A DNA stretch of 64,000 bases from Bifidobacterium miconisargentati. GTDB taxonomy: Bacteria > Actinomycetota > Actinomycetes > Actinomycetales > Bifidobacteriaceae. Below, one piece after another: positions 17,023-26,617 of the stretch; position 1 is the stretch's first letter, and each line of letters opens with the position of its first letter. Position numbers and translations under genes: made by a program. The notes below the pieces were generated by a model, which was not told the DNA's origin, made no database searches, and was given only the letters and a program-made list of their open reading frames with translations. The stretch covers positions 62,001 through 126,000 of the forward strand of contig NZ_JAHBBJ010000006.1 in NCBI RefSeq assembly GCF_019331675.1. Reading direction: 5' to 3'.

Positions 17023-18627
17023 ATGGGGTTGAGGATGGCCTACTGGGGTATCTGGAGCAATGATCCCGCGTTCGAGCTGACGTACCGGGTCGAGTGGGAC
17101 GAGGAACTGCTCGCGTTCACCGCATCCTGCCTGGAATACCCGGAAATAGAAAGCGTAAGCTCGCCGGACGGTGAGGCCGCGCTCCAATACCTCGCCCGTC
17201 AGGTCAGCCGGACCATTCAGAACGACATCGCCGAGGGACGCTCCCCACGCGAACCCGTATCGGCCCGCGGCACGATGCGCGTGTTCGAGGACGGTGAAAA
17301 GGCCCTCTCCCGGCTCCTGGAACGTGTGAGCCTGCTCGCCTACCGCGCCAAGCGGGACGGCGACGACGCACGATACCGGGCTTACACGGACGAATGGCAT
17401 GCCCTGTGCGAGAAGCGCGAGGCCATCGAATCCTACGAGTTCGACCGCATGAACCGGGCGTCCCGTGTCTGGCGTGAACGTCTGCTCGCGTTGGAGCCCC
17501 TGGCCTGGCCCGACCCCGACCAACGCCGTGAAATCCACGAGACCATGGAACAGGACCCAAGGAAAAGCGACGGCGATCTGGTCGACGATCCGATGGACCG
17601 GTACGCCTGCCGTCAGGGCACGTATCCAGTGGACGACCAGGACGACTGGCAGCTCGCCGAGACGCAGCACGACCGCATGAACGACCTGAGTGCCGAGTTC
17701 ATCGCCCTGGAATACCGGTGCGATCCCAGTATGGATGATTACGATTGGACACCGGACGATTCGCCCGCGCTTCAGGCCCACTACCGACGTCTCAGCTACG
17801 CGCTGCAGGCAGAATACAGCAACAATTCCCGTTTGAAGACCCCGCGCTCTACCGTCATCGGGCTCATCCACAAGTGGACCCGCGACTGCTTCACGTACCG
17901 TACCGTCCTGAATGTGATCGACCCGTCCGGGGACAGCACGGACACCTGGGAGCACCTGTACGACTTCACCGAACAGGACCGCCAACGCATCCTCGCCAGC
18001 GAGATCAGCATGCCCCTGCTGCGCCACCTCCTCGTCGCGCACACCACCAAACGCATGCTCGACACCGTCCTCGAACACCACTGGACCTGGGCCGCTCCCC
18101 TCTACGGTCTGCCCGACGGGTGGAAGCTCGCGTTCGGCCCCGAACTCATCCGCGACATGCAGCAGATCATCGACCAAGGCCTCGAAGGATTCCGCATCAC
18201 CGGCGTCGACACGAAATTCGGCCTGCCCCGCATCTTCTGGCAGTCCGACAGCGGTCATTCCGCCGCCGGCGCGACGGCCGCAGGAAACGGGCAGGCGGGT
18301 CCCGTGACGCTCATGACGGACCTGCTGTTCCTCTACCGGCTCGCGGCGATCCGCACCTGCTCCCGTTGCGGACAGTTCGGCGACATGTCCCACGCCATCG
18401 ACGGTCTACCGGCCTGCGACGAATGCGCCGCCGACACCGAAACCGAAACGATCCCTGAACCCGCCCACGACAGGACGGACGAATCAACCCGTCTGGCCGA
18501 CACCATCGTCTACGACACCGACACCAACCAAGGCATCCGTCCCACCGAACAGCTCACGGCCGACAAACGCCTGAAGGACATCAACATCCTCCACCTGCTC
18601 GACTCGGTCGACCAAGCGAGAGCCTGA
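17023..18627 (+). CDS. Large hypothetical protein with HicB-like N-terminus and C-terminal zinc finger
   Basis: 534 residues, ATG at 17023 behind AAAGGAGCCGACC. Residues 15-60 (YRVEWDEELLAFTASCLEYP, then a segment with ALQYLARQVSRTIQ) resemble the partial-RNase-H-like fold of HicB antitoxins, which monitor or bind a HicA toxin. No HicA gene is adjacent. The central 350 residues are helical, acidic and unknown. Near residues 446-468 is a zinc finger with two CxxC pairs (CSRCG and CDECA). The frame is open upstream to 16852, but that part lacks a ribosome binding site. It could be a nucleic-acid-binding regulator. Low functional certainty; the gene itself is convincing. Confidence 0.8.
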   Translation: MGLRMAYWGIWSNDPAFELTYRVEWDEELLAFTASCLEYPEIESVSSPDGEAALQYLARQVSRTIQNDIAEGRSPREPVSARGTMRVFEDGEKALSRLLERVSLLAYRAKRDGDDARYRAYTDEWHALCEKREAIESYEFDRMNRASRVWRERLLALEPLAWPDPDQRREIHETMEQDPRKSDGDLVDDPMDRYACRQGTYPVDDQDDWQLAETQHDRMNDLSAEFIALEYRCDPSMDDYDWTPDDSPALQAHYRRLSYALQAEYSNNSRLKTPRSTVIGLIHKWTRDCFTYRTVLNVIDPSGDSTDTWEHLYDFTEQDRQRILASEISMPLLRHLLVAHTTKRMLDTVLEHHWTWAAPLYGLPDGWKLAFGPELIRDMQQIIDQGLEGFRITGVDTKFGLPRIFWQSDSGHSAAGATAAGNGQAGPVTLMTDLLFLYRLAAIRTCSRCGQFGDMSHAIDGLPACDECAADTETETIPEPAHDRTDESTRLADTIVYDTDTNQGIRPTEQLTADKRLKDINILHLLDSVDQARA

Positions 18628-18719
18628 CGCCACCAGCATTCACAGGGGAGGAATGAAAGGTCCTTCCACTGATGCGGGAGTTCCCTGTCATGTCGTTGCG
18701 GCCGCGACTTTCGAAGTTT

Positions 18720-19874
18720 TCAGTTGGCGGCGACGATCTGGGCGCTCAATCCGTCGGGCAGGGACACTGCCGTACAAGTGACCTGCAGCTCCTGCTTCTG
18801 TCCGGCGGCGTTCTTCACGTCCGCCATGACAACGTACGCGTACGTGCCATCGGCTTCCAGGGTGACCTCCTGGACCACGCCGGTGATGCCATGCGCCTTG
18901 AATCCGTAGGGGAAGGCGCGTTCACCGGCCTGATTGCAGGCCACACGCACGGCGGCGGTCATGCTCGCGCCCGCCGAGGAGCCGGTACCCGTATCGGAAG
19001 ACGACTCCGAGCCGGACGAACCGGAATCGCTGGAATCGTCGGATTTCGACGCGGCCAAGTCGGCCTCCACGATAAGCGTGACCATATAATCTGTCTGCGA
19101 GGCCTCCTTAACCACGTACTTGGTGCTGGTGTCGGCGAGTACGTCGGACGTGTGGTCGGCGTCACGGTTCGCGACATAACGGGTGTCGACGGTCAAACCC
19201 TTGTTCTGCAGATCGGTGATGACGTCGCGGGCGTCACGGCCCACGAGTGCGCCCGTGTCCACCGTCTCCGGCTTCGCCTCAGCATCTTTAGACGAATCAG
19301 CTTCCGGCGTCTCTGATGCCTTGGGCGTCGTCTGGACAGTCTGCTGTGTTTCCGACCCCGTATCATCGTGCGAATCCAACAGCGCGGAAATACCCAGGTA
19401 CAGGAAGCACGCGGCGATTACGGCAATCATGGCAATCAGAAAAACACGATCACTTTTAGTCGTTTTGGCTTTCGAAGTCTGACCGCCGTGGCGGCCACCG
19501 TGACGCGCACCGCCATCGGACGGTTTCGAAGGGCCTCCCGCATCCACGATCTCGGTCACCGGGATGATTTCCGGACCATCCTCCGGCAAACTCGCCCCGG
19601 TTTTTCCGTCATCAGATGCAGCGAAGGGTTTCACATCGCTCATCCGCTCGGATGAGCGCACACCAGAGGACTTACGCTCGTTCGACTTGGCGAATTCCTC
19701 CAGACGTTGCGCAGCCTTCGCGACCGCGTCCGCCGCACCAGCGGCAGCATCCGACGCGCCGGCAGCAGCGTTACGCACGGCGTCGGAGTTGGCGATGTTC
19801 TTCAGCGTCTTTGACTCGGAGGCGCGACGCTTCAAATCGTCAAGCCCCTTGTTGATACCATCTAGGTCGAGCAT
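18720..19874 (-). CDS. Single-pass membrane protein with PASTA-like domain
   Basis: 384 residues with GAGGAGTAAGATTTT before the ATG. The N-terminal 110 residues are Ala/Ser/Lys-rich and helical (IANSDAVRNAAAGASDAAAG), then there is one transmembrane helix near residues 142-166 (VFLIAMIAVIAACFLYLG). Outside lies a Ser/Thr/Asp-rich linker, then a PASTA-like unit (LVGRDARDVITDLQNKGLTV, about 209-230) and a Ser/Gly-rich spacer before a C-terminal domain. The layout parallels the plus-strand PASTA-like protein at 13.8-16.1 kb, and the two may share ligands. Convergent with the gene ending at 18627. Function unknown. Confidence 0.75.
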   Translation of the reverse strand: MLDLDGINKGLDDLKRRASESKTLKNIANSDAVRNAAAGASDAAAGAADAVAKAAQRLEEFAKSNERKSSGVRSSERMSDVKPFAASDDGKTGASLPEDGPEIIPVTEIVDAGGPSKPSDGGARHGGRHGGQTSKAKTTKSDRVFLIAMIAVIAACFLYLGISALLDSHDDTGSETQQTVQTTPKASETPEADSSKDAEAKPETVDTGALVGRDARDVITDLQNKGLTVDTRYVANRDADHTSDVLADTSTKYVVKEASQTDYMVTLIVEADLAASKSDDSSDSGSSGSESSSDTGTGSSAGASMTAAVRVACNQAGERAFPYGFKAHGITGVVQEVTLEADGTYAYVVMADVKNAAGQKQELQVTCTAVSLPDGLSAQIVAAN

Positions 19875-20220
19875 AAAATCTTACTCCTCGTTTTCGTATG
19901 GCATTCCATATTAACCTGCCAAAGATCGGTGGTAGAGCAACGTCATGCCATGACGGCTGTACAGCACAGAGACATACAACGGAGTAACCACCGGAACCGT
20001 GAACTGACGGGATTGCCATGACATGGTGCGCAAACCGTTGCAATCCAGCATGTTCTAGTTTGCATGATCCCGTCCATTGGTTCGGGGTCGGCTCCGAATT
20101 GCGCACGCTCAGGGTATGGCTCGGTTCGCGTTTCCACGGGGAAGTGCACACCATGCGTGCGGCTTGCGTTCCCTTCACGCGCGTGTAACGTCTCCGACGC
20201 ACTCCCGGCGGCCGAACGAT
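19875..20220. other. Intergenic region without a supported gene
   Basis: About 345 bases between the membrane protein gene and the next minus-strand gene. It must contain the promoter of the 384-residue membrane protein. Open frames here lack ribosome binding sites and family similarity. Confidence 0.4.
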
Positions 20221-20592
20221 TCACGGACGGCCGAATATAGTGTCCCCGTCGTCCAATACGCCCAACGCGCGCAGCTCGTCATCGAACCGGTCATGTTCGA
20301 TCTGCTCGTTCACCTCGATCTCCCACGCGGTGTAGTCGTCGCGCCGGCAGCAGCCGTTGTGGCTGAGGGGCAGGTCGAAGAACCTCAGCCGTTCGATGCC
20401 GGGCATCGCCGTGCCATCCGGCCTCGCCAACGCATGGTTGATATACAGTTCCTCCCCGGTGCTCCAATCGTCAGTCACGGCGAACATGGAACCGTCCGCG
20501 AGGGTCTCGAACTGCGCCACATACCGCCTCCCGTCCTCGTACCATTCGCACAGGTGCAGCACCGTCGACCCTTCTTCACGTTTCCCATTCAT
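20221..20592 (-). CDS. Hypothetical protein
   Basis: 123 residues, ATG at 20592 behind GGGGGCGGTC. The protein is acidic and aromatic-rich (CEWYEDGRRYVAQFETLADG, then MFAVTDDWSTGEELYINHA), suggesting a beta-sheet fold with many surface charges. It lies 16 bp downstream of a same-strand zinc-finger-like gene, probably one operon. I do not recognise the family. Confidence 0.65.
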   Translation of the reverse strand: MNGKREEGSTVLHLCEWYEDGRRYVAQFETLADGSMFAVTDDWSTGEELYINHALARPDGTAMPGIERLRFFDLPLSHNGCCRRDDYTAWEIEVNEQIEHDRFDDELRALGVLDDGDTIFGRP

Positions 20593-20608
20593 GACCGCCC
20601 CCTATTCC

Positions 20609-20989
20609 TTACAGTTCGATGTCCTGAGCGAGGATGGTGACGGCGTCGTTGCGATGCTCAATCCACCATGCGGCGTCATCGCGGCACAGGACCTGCCTGC
20701 GCAGTTCCCGGAAAGCGTCCCTATCCTCGATGCGCGCATGCGAGGCCAGCACCTCCACCTGGTTGAGCACGCGCATGCGTATGGGCTCCGCCCGGTCGCA
20801 CTGGTCCTTCGATCCCAGGAGCGTGCAGAAACCGGCAAGCATGTTGTCCCGTCGGCTGATGTTGCCGGCGCAGGACGCGCACAGGCTCTCCTCGGCCCTG
20901 CGCACCCGCTGCTCGACAATCACATAGGTGCCGTCGACGTTGATGCGCTCACGATGCCCGCACCTGTGCGTGATGATCCTCCAAGCCAT
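20609..20989 (-). CDS. Hypothetical cysteine/histidine-rich protein
   Basis: 126 residues beginning MAWRIITHRCGHRERINV. HRCGH near the start and LCASCAG near residues 36-42 give a CxH...CxxC arrangement able to bind zinc. The remainder is charged and helical. The start codon lies 16 residues before any other candidate. It is the first gene of a two-gene minus-strand operon. Function unknown; DNA or RNA binding is possible. Confidence 0.65.
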   Translation of the reverse strand: MAWRIITHRCGHRERINVDGTYVIVEQRVRRAEESLCASCAGNISRRDNMLAGFCTLLGSKDQCDRAEPIRMRVLNQVEVLASHARIEDRDAFRELRRQVLCRDDAAWWIEHRNDAVTILAQDIEL

Positions 20990-23900
20990 GCCGCCTCCGT
21001 CCTCGAAACCAACCGAATTATTAGAACAGATGTTCTACCCCAGAGTGGACATTTGTTCGATTCCATCAGGCCGGGAAACGCCATCCCCGCAGGCAACTCG
21101 CCGCATGGGGATGAAAAGCACGGCGCGCAGGTCCGAGACGAACGATTACTTGAACAGACAGGAACGGCCGGGTGATGGGGCCGGACTGAATCAACTATCA
21201 GTTCGGTCGCATCATCCGGCCGTTACGGTTACGGGAACCGCCTGTTACCGTGAGTGGTGGCTCCTTGCCGTTTTGTTCACCGCGGTATGGCGACGCACGA
21301 CGAACATAGCCAGGCCGCACGCCAGTGCGAGCACCGTCACCACCGCGGCAGCGGTCACGCTGGAGCCGGTGACGGACAGCGTCGGCTTCTGCGGCTTGTC
21401 AGGCTGGGTCGGCGTCGTGGGCTGACCCGGCGTACCGGGGGTGTCGGGCTTGCCGGGCTGGTTTGGCTGTTCGGGTTGGTTCGGAGTGTCCGGCGTGGTG
21501 GGCTGATCCGGCTTGTCAGGTTTGTCGGGTTTTACCGTGTTGTCGAATGCGATGGAATCGACTGTGTCCCCGTTCTTGTCGAATACCGTATAGGTAACGT
21601 TGAGTCTGTTCGAAACCTTGGACACGGCGACCTTGACGGTGTACACGGCATCGTCATAGGTGACGGTCGAATCCGTGCCCTTTACCTCGGTGATCTCGTA
21701 CTCGAAGTCGGCCGAATCCTTGCCGTTCAGATCGGTCTCCCGGTATGCGATGGGTCCGAACGAGAACGAACCATCGGCCTTGTTGCTCACGGTCTTATCC
21801 ACGGGAAGCGGAGCGGTCGTAGGGTTCTTGGCCTTGATTGTGAACGAGAATTCGCCTGCCTGCAGGTCACGTCCCCGAAGAGACTTGGTGCCGGGGATGG
21901 TGATATCCGTGGAAGGGGTGTCAGGCTTGTCCGGCGGGGTGACGGGCGGGCCTGGAGGTGTGATCGTGTTCGTGAACGCGACCGACTGCTTTTCCTGTCC
22001 ATCGACGGTAATCGAATACTCGGCCTTGAGCGAGCCATCCTGCTGTTTGCTCAGCGTGACTTTGACGTCGTACACGGTGTCGTCGTAGATGACGGTCGAA
22101 TCCGTACCCTTGACCTCAGTGATCTCGTACTCGAAGTCGGCCGAATCCCTGCCGTTCAGGTCGGATTCCTTGTAGGTGATGGGTCCGAACGAGAACGAGT
22201 CGTCAGCCTTGTTGGTGACAATCGTGTCCGTGGGCAATGGCGCGGTCGACGGGTTCTTGGCCTTGATTTGGAACCGGAATTGACCCGCAGTCAAGGTACC
22301 GCCGTTCAGCGTCTTGGTTCCCGGGATGGTCAGCGTCGTGTCCGTGGGCTTCTTGGCCTTGTTGGTGACGGTCATGGTCCAATGGTTTGCGTCGGTTTCG
22401 TCCTTTTGGAATTCGCCAACGTTGGACTCGTATTCGTCGCCGACCTCGACGACCTGATACTTCAGGCCGTTCAGCGTATCCTCCGCGGGCAGCCCGGTGA
22501 ACGTGTGCGTCCAATTGCCCGTCTCGTCGAGGGTCGCCTCGTCAATCACCTTGTCAATCGTCTGACCGTTCAAAGTGCCCGTGACCTTGAGCTGGACCTT
22601 AATGGCCTTCCTGTCAGCCTCGGCGACACTGGAATCCCACTTCTTGTTGACGGTGATGGAGATCTCCTGTGCGTCGGGTTTGCCGATGGTGATGGTGGAA
22701 TTGGACGCGATGCCGCCGCCCAGCATGGCCTTGTTGCCACTGACGACGATCTTGGCCAGTGCCTTGGAAAGCTCCTGCGCGTCGGACGTGGTGACGTTCT
22801 TCAACGCAAGCGGATCGGTGTTGCCGGTGACTGTCTGCTCATCATTCGCATCAGACGTGGAGTCGTAGCGTGCGACGGTGCCGTCTGCTACCGGGTCAGG
22901 GCCTCCCGCGTCCGTGTTCTTGATGGTGCCTCCGTCTGTGTACCAGTGGTTGACTCCACCGCCGAGCATACGGTCGGACAGTGTCACCTTATTGGCGTCG
23001 GGACGCGGGTGCGCGACGAAATCATCACCGGCCGCAGAGGAAGCCTCGATGTGCGTGTCTGCGTCGCCGGGCGCGCTGTTGCCGTAAACGGCACCACCCT
23101 CGGTCACATATGTGTTGCCGGCTCCCGTGGGGCACAGCCAGATGCCACCACCGAGGTTGGATGCGGTGTTGCCGGTGACCAGGAGATTATGGAACTCGTT
23201 ATGGGCGTTGGGATTGCCGGAGCCGACGCTGCTGCGCCCGTCATCGGTATAGATGCCGCCGCCCATGCCGTCGGATTCGTTGTTCGTGATCTTACCGGCG
23301 TTAATGGTGACCGGGTTATGCGTGCCGGCGCCGATACCGCCACCGTGTGCGAGAGCGCCGTGGACTTTGTTACCGTCGACGGTTCCGTTGTTCATGGTGA
23401 AGTAAGCGGGATTGCCCAGGCCCCATATGCCAATGCCGCCACCGTTGGCCGTAGCTTGCTGAACTTTAAGCGTATTGCCGGAAACAACGCCGCCGTTCAT
23501 AGTGAAATCGACGGGGCCACGGGCTCCCAATATGGCGATGCCGCCGCCGAGCATCATGCCGCCTTCACCCGCGGGCCTGCCACTGTCGTCAACGGTGTTT
23601 CCGCTAATGGTGCCGCCATTCATGATCGCAGTAATTTTGGATACACCACCGAGGAGCTGGAGCCCACCGCCACCGATGCCGGTAGGGCTGTTCATACTGT
23701 TGTTCGTGATGCTGCCACCGTTCATGGTGAACGTGCCACCGTACACCGTGACAGCGCTGCCGACATCACTGTCCCTACTGGCGGTCGAGGCATGGTAGTC
23801 GCTCACCTCGCCGGATTGGATGGTGAGCGACCCTTCCGAGTAGACAATCGGGTATTTGTGGGCGACGGTTTCGCCCCCGCCGTCGAGAGTCGGACCGTCG

Positions 23901-24198
23901 AGGGTCAGGTCGCCCGTGTCGGTGACACGGAGTCCGGCTTTCTCGCCGAAGGTGAGCTTGCCCGTTCCGGTCAGGCTGATCTTGGACTTGACCGGGATGC
24001 GTTTGCTTATGGCGATGTCCCCGTCGACCTCGATGGTGACGCCGTCGCCTGCGGCGGCGTTGATGGCGTCGACGAGTCCTTGCTCGTCACTGACCTTGAC
24101 CGTAGTCGCCTGAGCGACGTCAGGCTGTGCGTCCTCGGCCATTGCCGTGGACGTGCACATGGATATCATGGTGGCGACCGCGGCAATCAGCGGGCGGA

Positions 24199-25534
24199 TT
24201 CTAGTGGTGGTTGCAACACCTGTGTTGCTGTTTGATTTGGTGGTGTGATCGTATCATGCGGCGTTAATCAGGTCGAGGATGGCCTCGGAGGGTTTCCGGA
24301 ACCCGAGCGTCTTGCGCGGCCGGTCGTTCATCTCCTCCGCGACCGCGTCCAGGTACGCCTGTGAATACCCGCCCAGGTCGGTGCCCTTCGGGAAGTACTG
24401 CCTGAGCAGCCCGTTGGTGTTCTCGTTCGTGCCGCGCTGCCACGGGGAGTGCGGGTCGCAGAAGTACACGTCCATGTCCAGGGCGGTCGAGATGCGCTTG
24501 TGGAGCGCGAGCTCGGAGCCCTGGTCCCACGTCAGCGAGTTGCGCAGGTGCTTCGGGAGACGGCCCATCTGGTCGATGACGGCCTGCTGGACGTGTTCCG
24601 CGTCGTGACCGTCCGGAAGGTGCAGGAGGATCAGGAACCGGGTGGAGCGCTCCACGAGCGTGCCGATCGCGCTGCGGTTGTTCGCGCCCATGATCAGGTC
24701 GCCCTCCCAATGGCCGGGCACGGCGCGGTCCTCCACCTCGGGCGGCCGTTCCGAGATCATGACCATCGGCTCGCGGAACCTCGGACGGCGTCCGTCGCCG
24801 TCGTTCCTCGCGCGTCGGGCGGTCCGGCCGGAGCGAAGCGCCCTGGAGACCTCCCTCCTGAGCTCTCCTTTGGCCTGGACGTAGATGGCCTGGTAGATCG
24901 TCTCCGTGCAAACGTGCATGTCCCCATTATCGGGGAAGTCCCGTCTGAGCATGCCGCCGATCTGCTCGGGGCTCCAATGCGCCCTCAACCCGTCGCGGAT
25001 GTAGTCGAGCAGCCCCGGCACCGCGTGCACCTTCGCGGTCTTCGGCCGTCCGAGCCGGTCCGCGCTCATCCGCTGCGCCCGGTACGGCTCGTACGCGCCG
25101 GTGACCGGGTTCGTGTTCCGGGCGATCTCACGGCTGATGGTGGACGGCTCGCGTCCGAGCAGGCGGGCGATCCCGCGGATCGAGTCGCCGGCGAGCCTCC
25201 GGTCGGCGATGCTCATGCGCTCGTCCTGGCTCAGATACCTGGGATGAATCTTCTTCGGCCTGCCCATGGCGGAACGATACCAGTCGACCGAGGCTTTCTC
25301 GTTCCTGCCCGTGGCGCGGGTCCTGCCGTTCCTCCACACCTTGCCCGTGCGTTTGGAGACGCCGACCGCCTTCGCGGCCTGCGTGAAGTTCAAACCCGAG
25401 TCGAGGTATTCGACGTAGCGTTCCCGCCTCGCCTCGCACATAAGACCCCGACTCGCGTACTCCACGCCCTCGAAAACCCACCTGCCCATACATGACTCCC
25501 GCCACCCGGCCAAGCGTTGCAACGATCACTAGAA
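24199..25534 (-). mobile_element. IS30-family insertion sequence
   Basis: 1336 bp bounded by imperfect 19-bp inverted repeats: TTCTAGTGGTGGTTGCAAC at 24199-24217 and, read inward from the right, TTCTAGTGATCGTTGCAAC (25534-25516). It holds one transposase gene filling the element. No obvious 2-3 bp target duplication is visible (GGA on the left, CCC on the right), which may mean later base change or an adjacent deletion. It sits in the signal-peptide codons of the surface protein gene, in the same orientation as that gene. Confidence 0.9.
24254..25486 (-). CDS. IS30-family transposase
   Basis: 410 residues from MGRWVFEGVEYASRGLM at 25486; the frame is open 12 codons further. An N-terminal helix-turn-helix (NFTQAAKAVGVSKRTGKVWR) and a second IS30-type HTH (YLSQDERMSIADRRLAGDSI) precede the DDE catalytic core: VPGHWEGDLIMG (first Asp), SLTWDQGSEL (second Asp) and QRGTNENTNGLLRQYFP (Glu). 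All three acidic residues are present and the frame is intact, so the element looks active. It catalyses transposition through a circular intermediate in this family. Confidence 0.95.
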   Translation of the reverse strand, partial: GRWVFEGVEYASRGLMCEARRERYVEYLDSGLNFTQAAKAVGVSKRTGKVWRNGRTRATGRNEKASVDWYRSAMGRPKKIHPRYLSQDERMSIADRRLAGDSIRGIARLLGREPSTISREIARNTNPVTGAYEPYRAQRMSADRLGRPKTAKVHAVPGLLDYIRDGLRAHWSPEQIGGMLRRDFPDNGDMHVCTETIYQAIYVQAKGELRREVSRALRSGRTARRARNDGDGRRPRFREPMVMISERPPEVEDRAVPGHWEGDLIMGANNRSAIGTLVERSTRFLILLHLPDGHDAEHVQQAVIDQMGRLPKHLRNSLTWDQGSELALHKRISTALDMDVYFCDPHSPWQRGTNENTNGLLRQYFPKGTDLGGYSQAYLDAVAEEMNDRPRKTLGFRKPSEAILDLINAA

Positions 25535-25553
25535 CCCGCCGCGCCGCAACTCG

Positions 25554-25561
25554 CCCCCCCC
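25554..25561 (-). repeat. Poly-G8 tract in surface-protein signal peptide codons
   Basis: Eight consecutive G on the coding strand within AGG GGG GGG CGA, the seventh to tenth codons of the interrupted surface protein. Slippage by one base would shift the frame and switch the protein off. G tracts at this position are known from bifidobacterial sortase-pilus genes. Confidence 0.7.
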
Positions 25562-25885
25562 TGGATGGCAGCGTTAACATTTCCCATTCCTTCTCTCCCA
25601 AGAATCCGTCTTGGGAACCGCTACAAAGAGGGCCACAGTGAACCTCTTCAGCTGCGATGGTACTCGCCGTCACCGTAATCATCAACGACCACGCAGACAC
25701 TATTCGACATTTCGTCAGTACGGGAAGCAGACGACATCCACAGCCCCCGACTCACCGTCATGCCCCCGACCCGCCACGGTCGCCACACCCACGAACCAAT
25801 CTCGTTTTCCGGTAGATATGCACCGACCTTTCGAATGCCTGCCTATGTTGCAGACATCAGCAACCACAGCAGGAAGGGACCGGCC

Positions 25886-26491
25886 ATGTGCATCTATCTC
25901 GAATGGACCACAGATATCACGGTCGACTCGTACGACGTGCTCGACCATGACCATCTGGAGGGCATGACCCGGGATGACCGTCGTCACGCGACCGAACGCC
26001 TGCAGTCCTTCATCGACGCCGTCATCGGAGCGGACACGGATATCGACCGGATCAACGGACGCACCATGATCTCCGCCTTCGAACCGGACGAGCCGGAACA
26101 GAACGAACACGACTGGTGCGAGTCCTTCGTCCCGGCCTCCGGCGATGACGCCGAATGGCGGATGGACGATCTGCTTGCCCTGCTGGACGGTCTCGCCCGT
26201 ATCGGCAGGCAGGGCATCACGGGCATCGACTTCCACGCCGGGACCTGCGTCCTGCCCGACGGAAGCCGTGTCAGGATGGCCAGCTGGGAGCAGATGACGG
26301 AGCCCATCAACGACCATCTCGCCACACTGGAGAGCGCGACCACGTGCGCGACCGGTTTTCTGACCATACAATCGTCCAGCCGCACGCTGCCCCTGACCGC
26401 CGGATGGATGCGGGACCTCAAGCGCGGGCTGGCCATCGCGCTCGACGTGGTTCGGATCTCCCGCATGTCTCGCCGCACGACGGCCGAATAA
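25886..26491 (+). CDS. Hypothetical protein
   Basis: 201 residues, ATG at 25886 behind AGGAAGGGACCGGCC; the frame is open 42 codons upstream without a ribosome binding site. Begins MCIYLEWTTDITVDSYDVL, acidic N-terminal half, and a helical C-terminus (LKRGLAIALDVVRISRMS). No recognised domain. Followed by a hairpin shared with the convergent WYL regulator gene. Possibly a cargo protein of unknown use. Confidence 0.65.
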   Translation: MCIYLEWTTDITVDSYDVLDHDHLEGMTRDDRRHATERLQSFIDAVIGADTDIDRINGRTMISAFEPDEPEQNEHDWCESFVPASGDDAEWRMDDLLALLDGLARIGRQGITGIDFHAGTCVLPDGSRVRMASWEQMTEPINDHLATLESATTCATGFLTIQSSSRTLPLTAGWMRDLKRGLAIALDVVRISRMSRRTTAE

Positions 26492-26524
26492 GGCGGTCGT
26501 GAATGTAGAATTCGCGACCGCCTT
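26490..26524. terminator. Bidirectional hairpin terminator
   Basis: AAGGCGGTCG at 26490-26499 and its complement at 26515-26524 with a 15-base loop. It starts in the stop codon of the 201-residue protein gene and faces the end of the WYL gene at 26618. Confidence 0.7.
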
Positions 26525-26617
26525 CACCCATCGGAATCCACGGGAACCTGACAATTCGACCAGCCAGTGGCCACGACGGCAGGATATGGCGGAATCTCCG
26601 ATACCGCCGCCAACCCC

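Larger units (their letters stand above)
21245..25580 (-). pseudogene. LPXTG-type isopeptide surface protein/pilin-like gene interrupted by IS30
   Basis: The 3' part (21245-24198) encodes, in order, a beta-helix-like region rich in repeated MNGG and NNGT motifs, a Cna-B-type domain (ISITVNKKWDSSV onward), two near-identical Spy0128/FctA-type domains (each with IPGTK and FEYEITEVKGTDST), a Pro-rich spacer, and a C-terminal LSVTG sorting-like signal with a hydrophobic helix and RRH tail. The 5' part is 25535-25580: ATG at 25580 after GAAGGAATGGGAA, encoding MLTLPSRGGRVAARR. The IS lies between them. Joining the flanks restores, in frame, a signal peptide running from MLTLPSRGG to RPLIAAVATMISMCTSTAMA. 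A run of eight G lies in these codons. As it stands, no usable start with a signal peptide remains on the 3' part, so export should be lost. Translation from the internal ATG at 24169 could only give a cytoplasmic product. Confidence 0.85.

Noticed and set aside
16744-18393. Minus-strand open frame of 549 codons
   Set aside because: It is the reverse of the 534-residue plus-strand gene, which has a good ribosome site and domains; the minus product is Val/Gly-rich without motifs.
21254-24235. Plus-strand frame of 993 codons across the surface protein gene
   Set aside because: Antisense to a gene with recognisable Cna-B, FctA-type and sorting domains.
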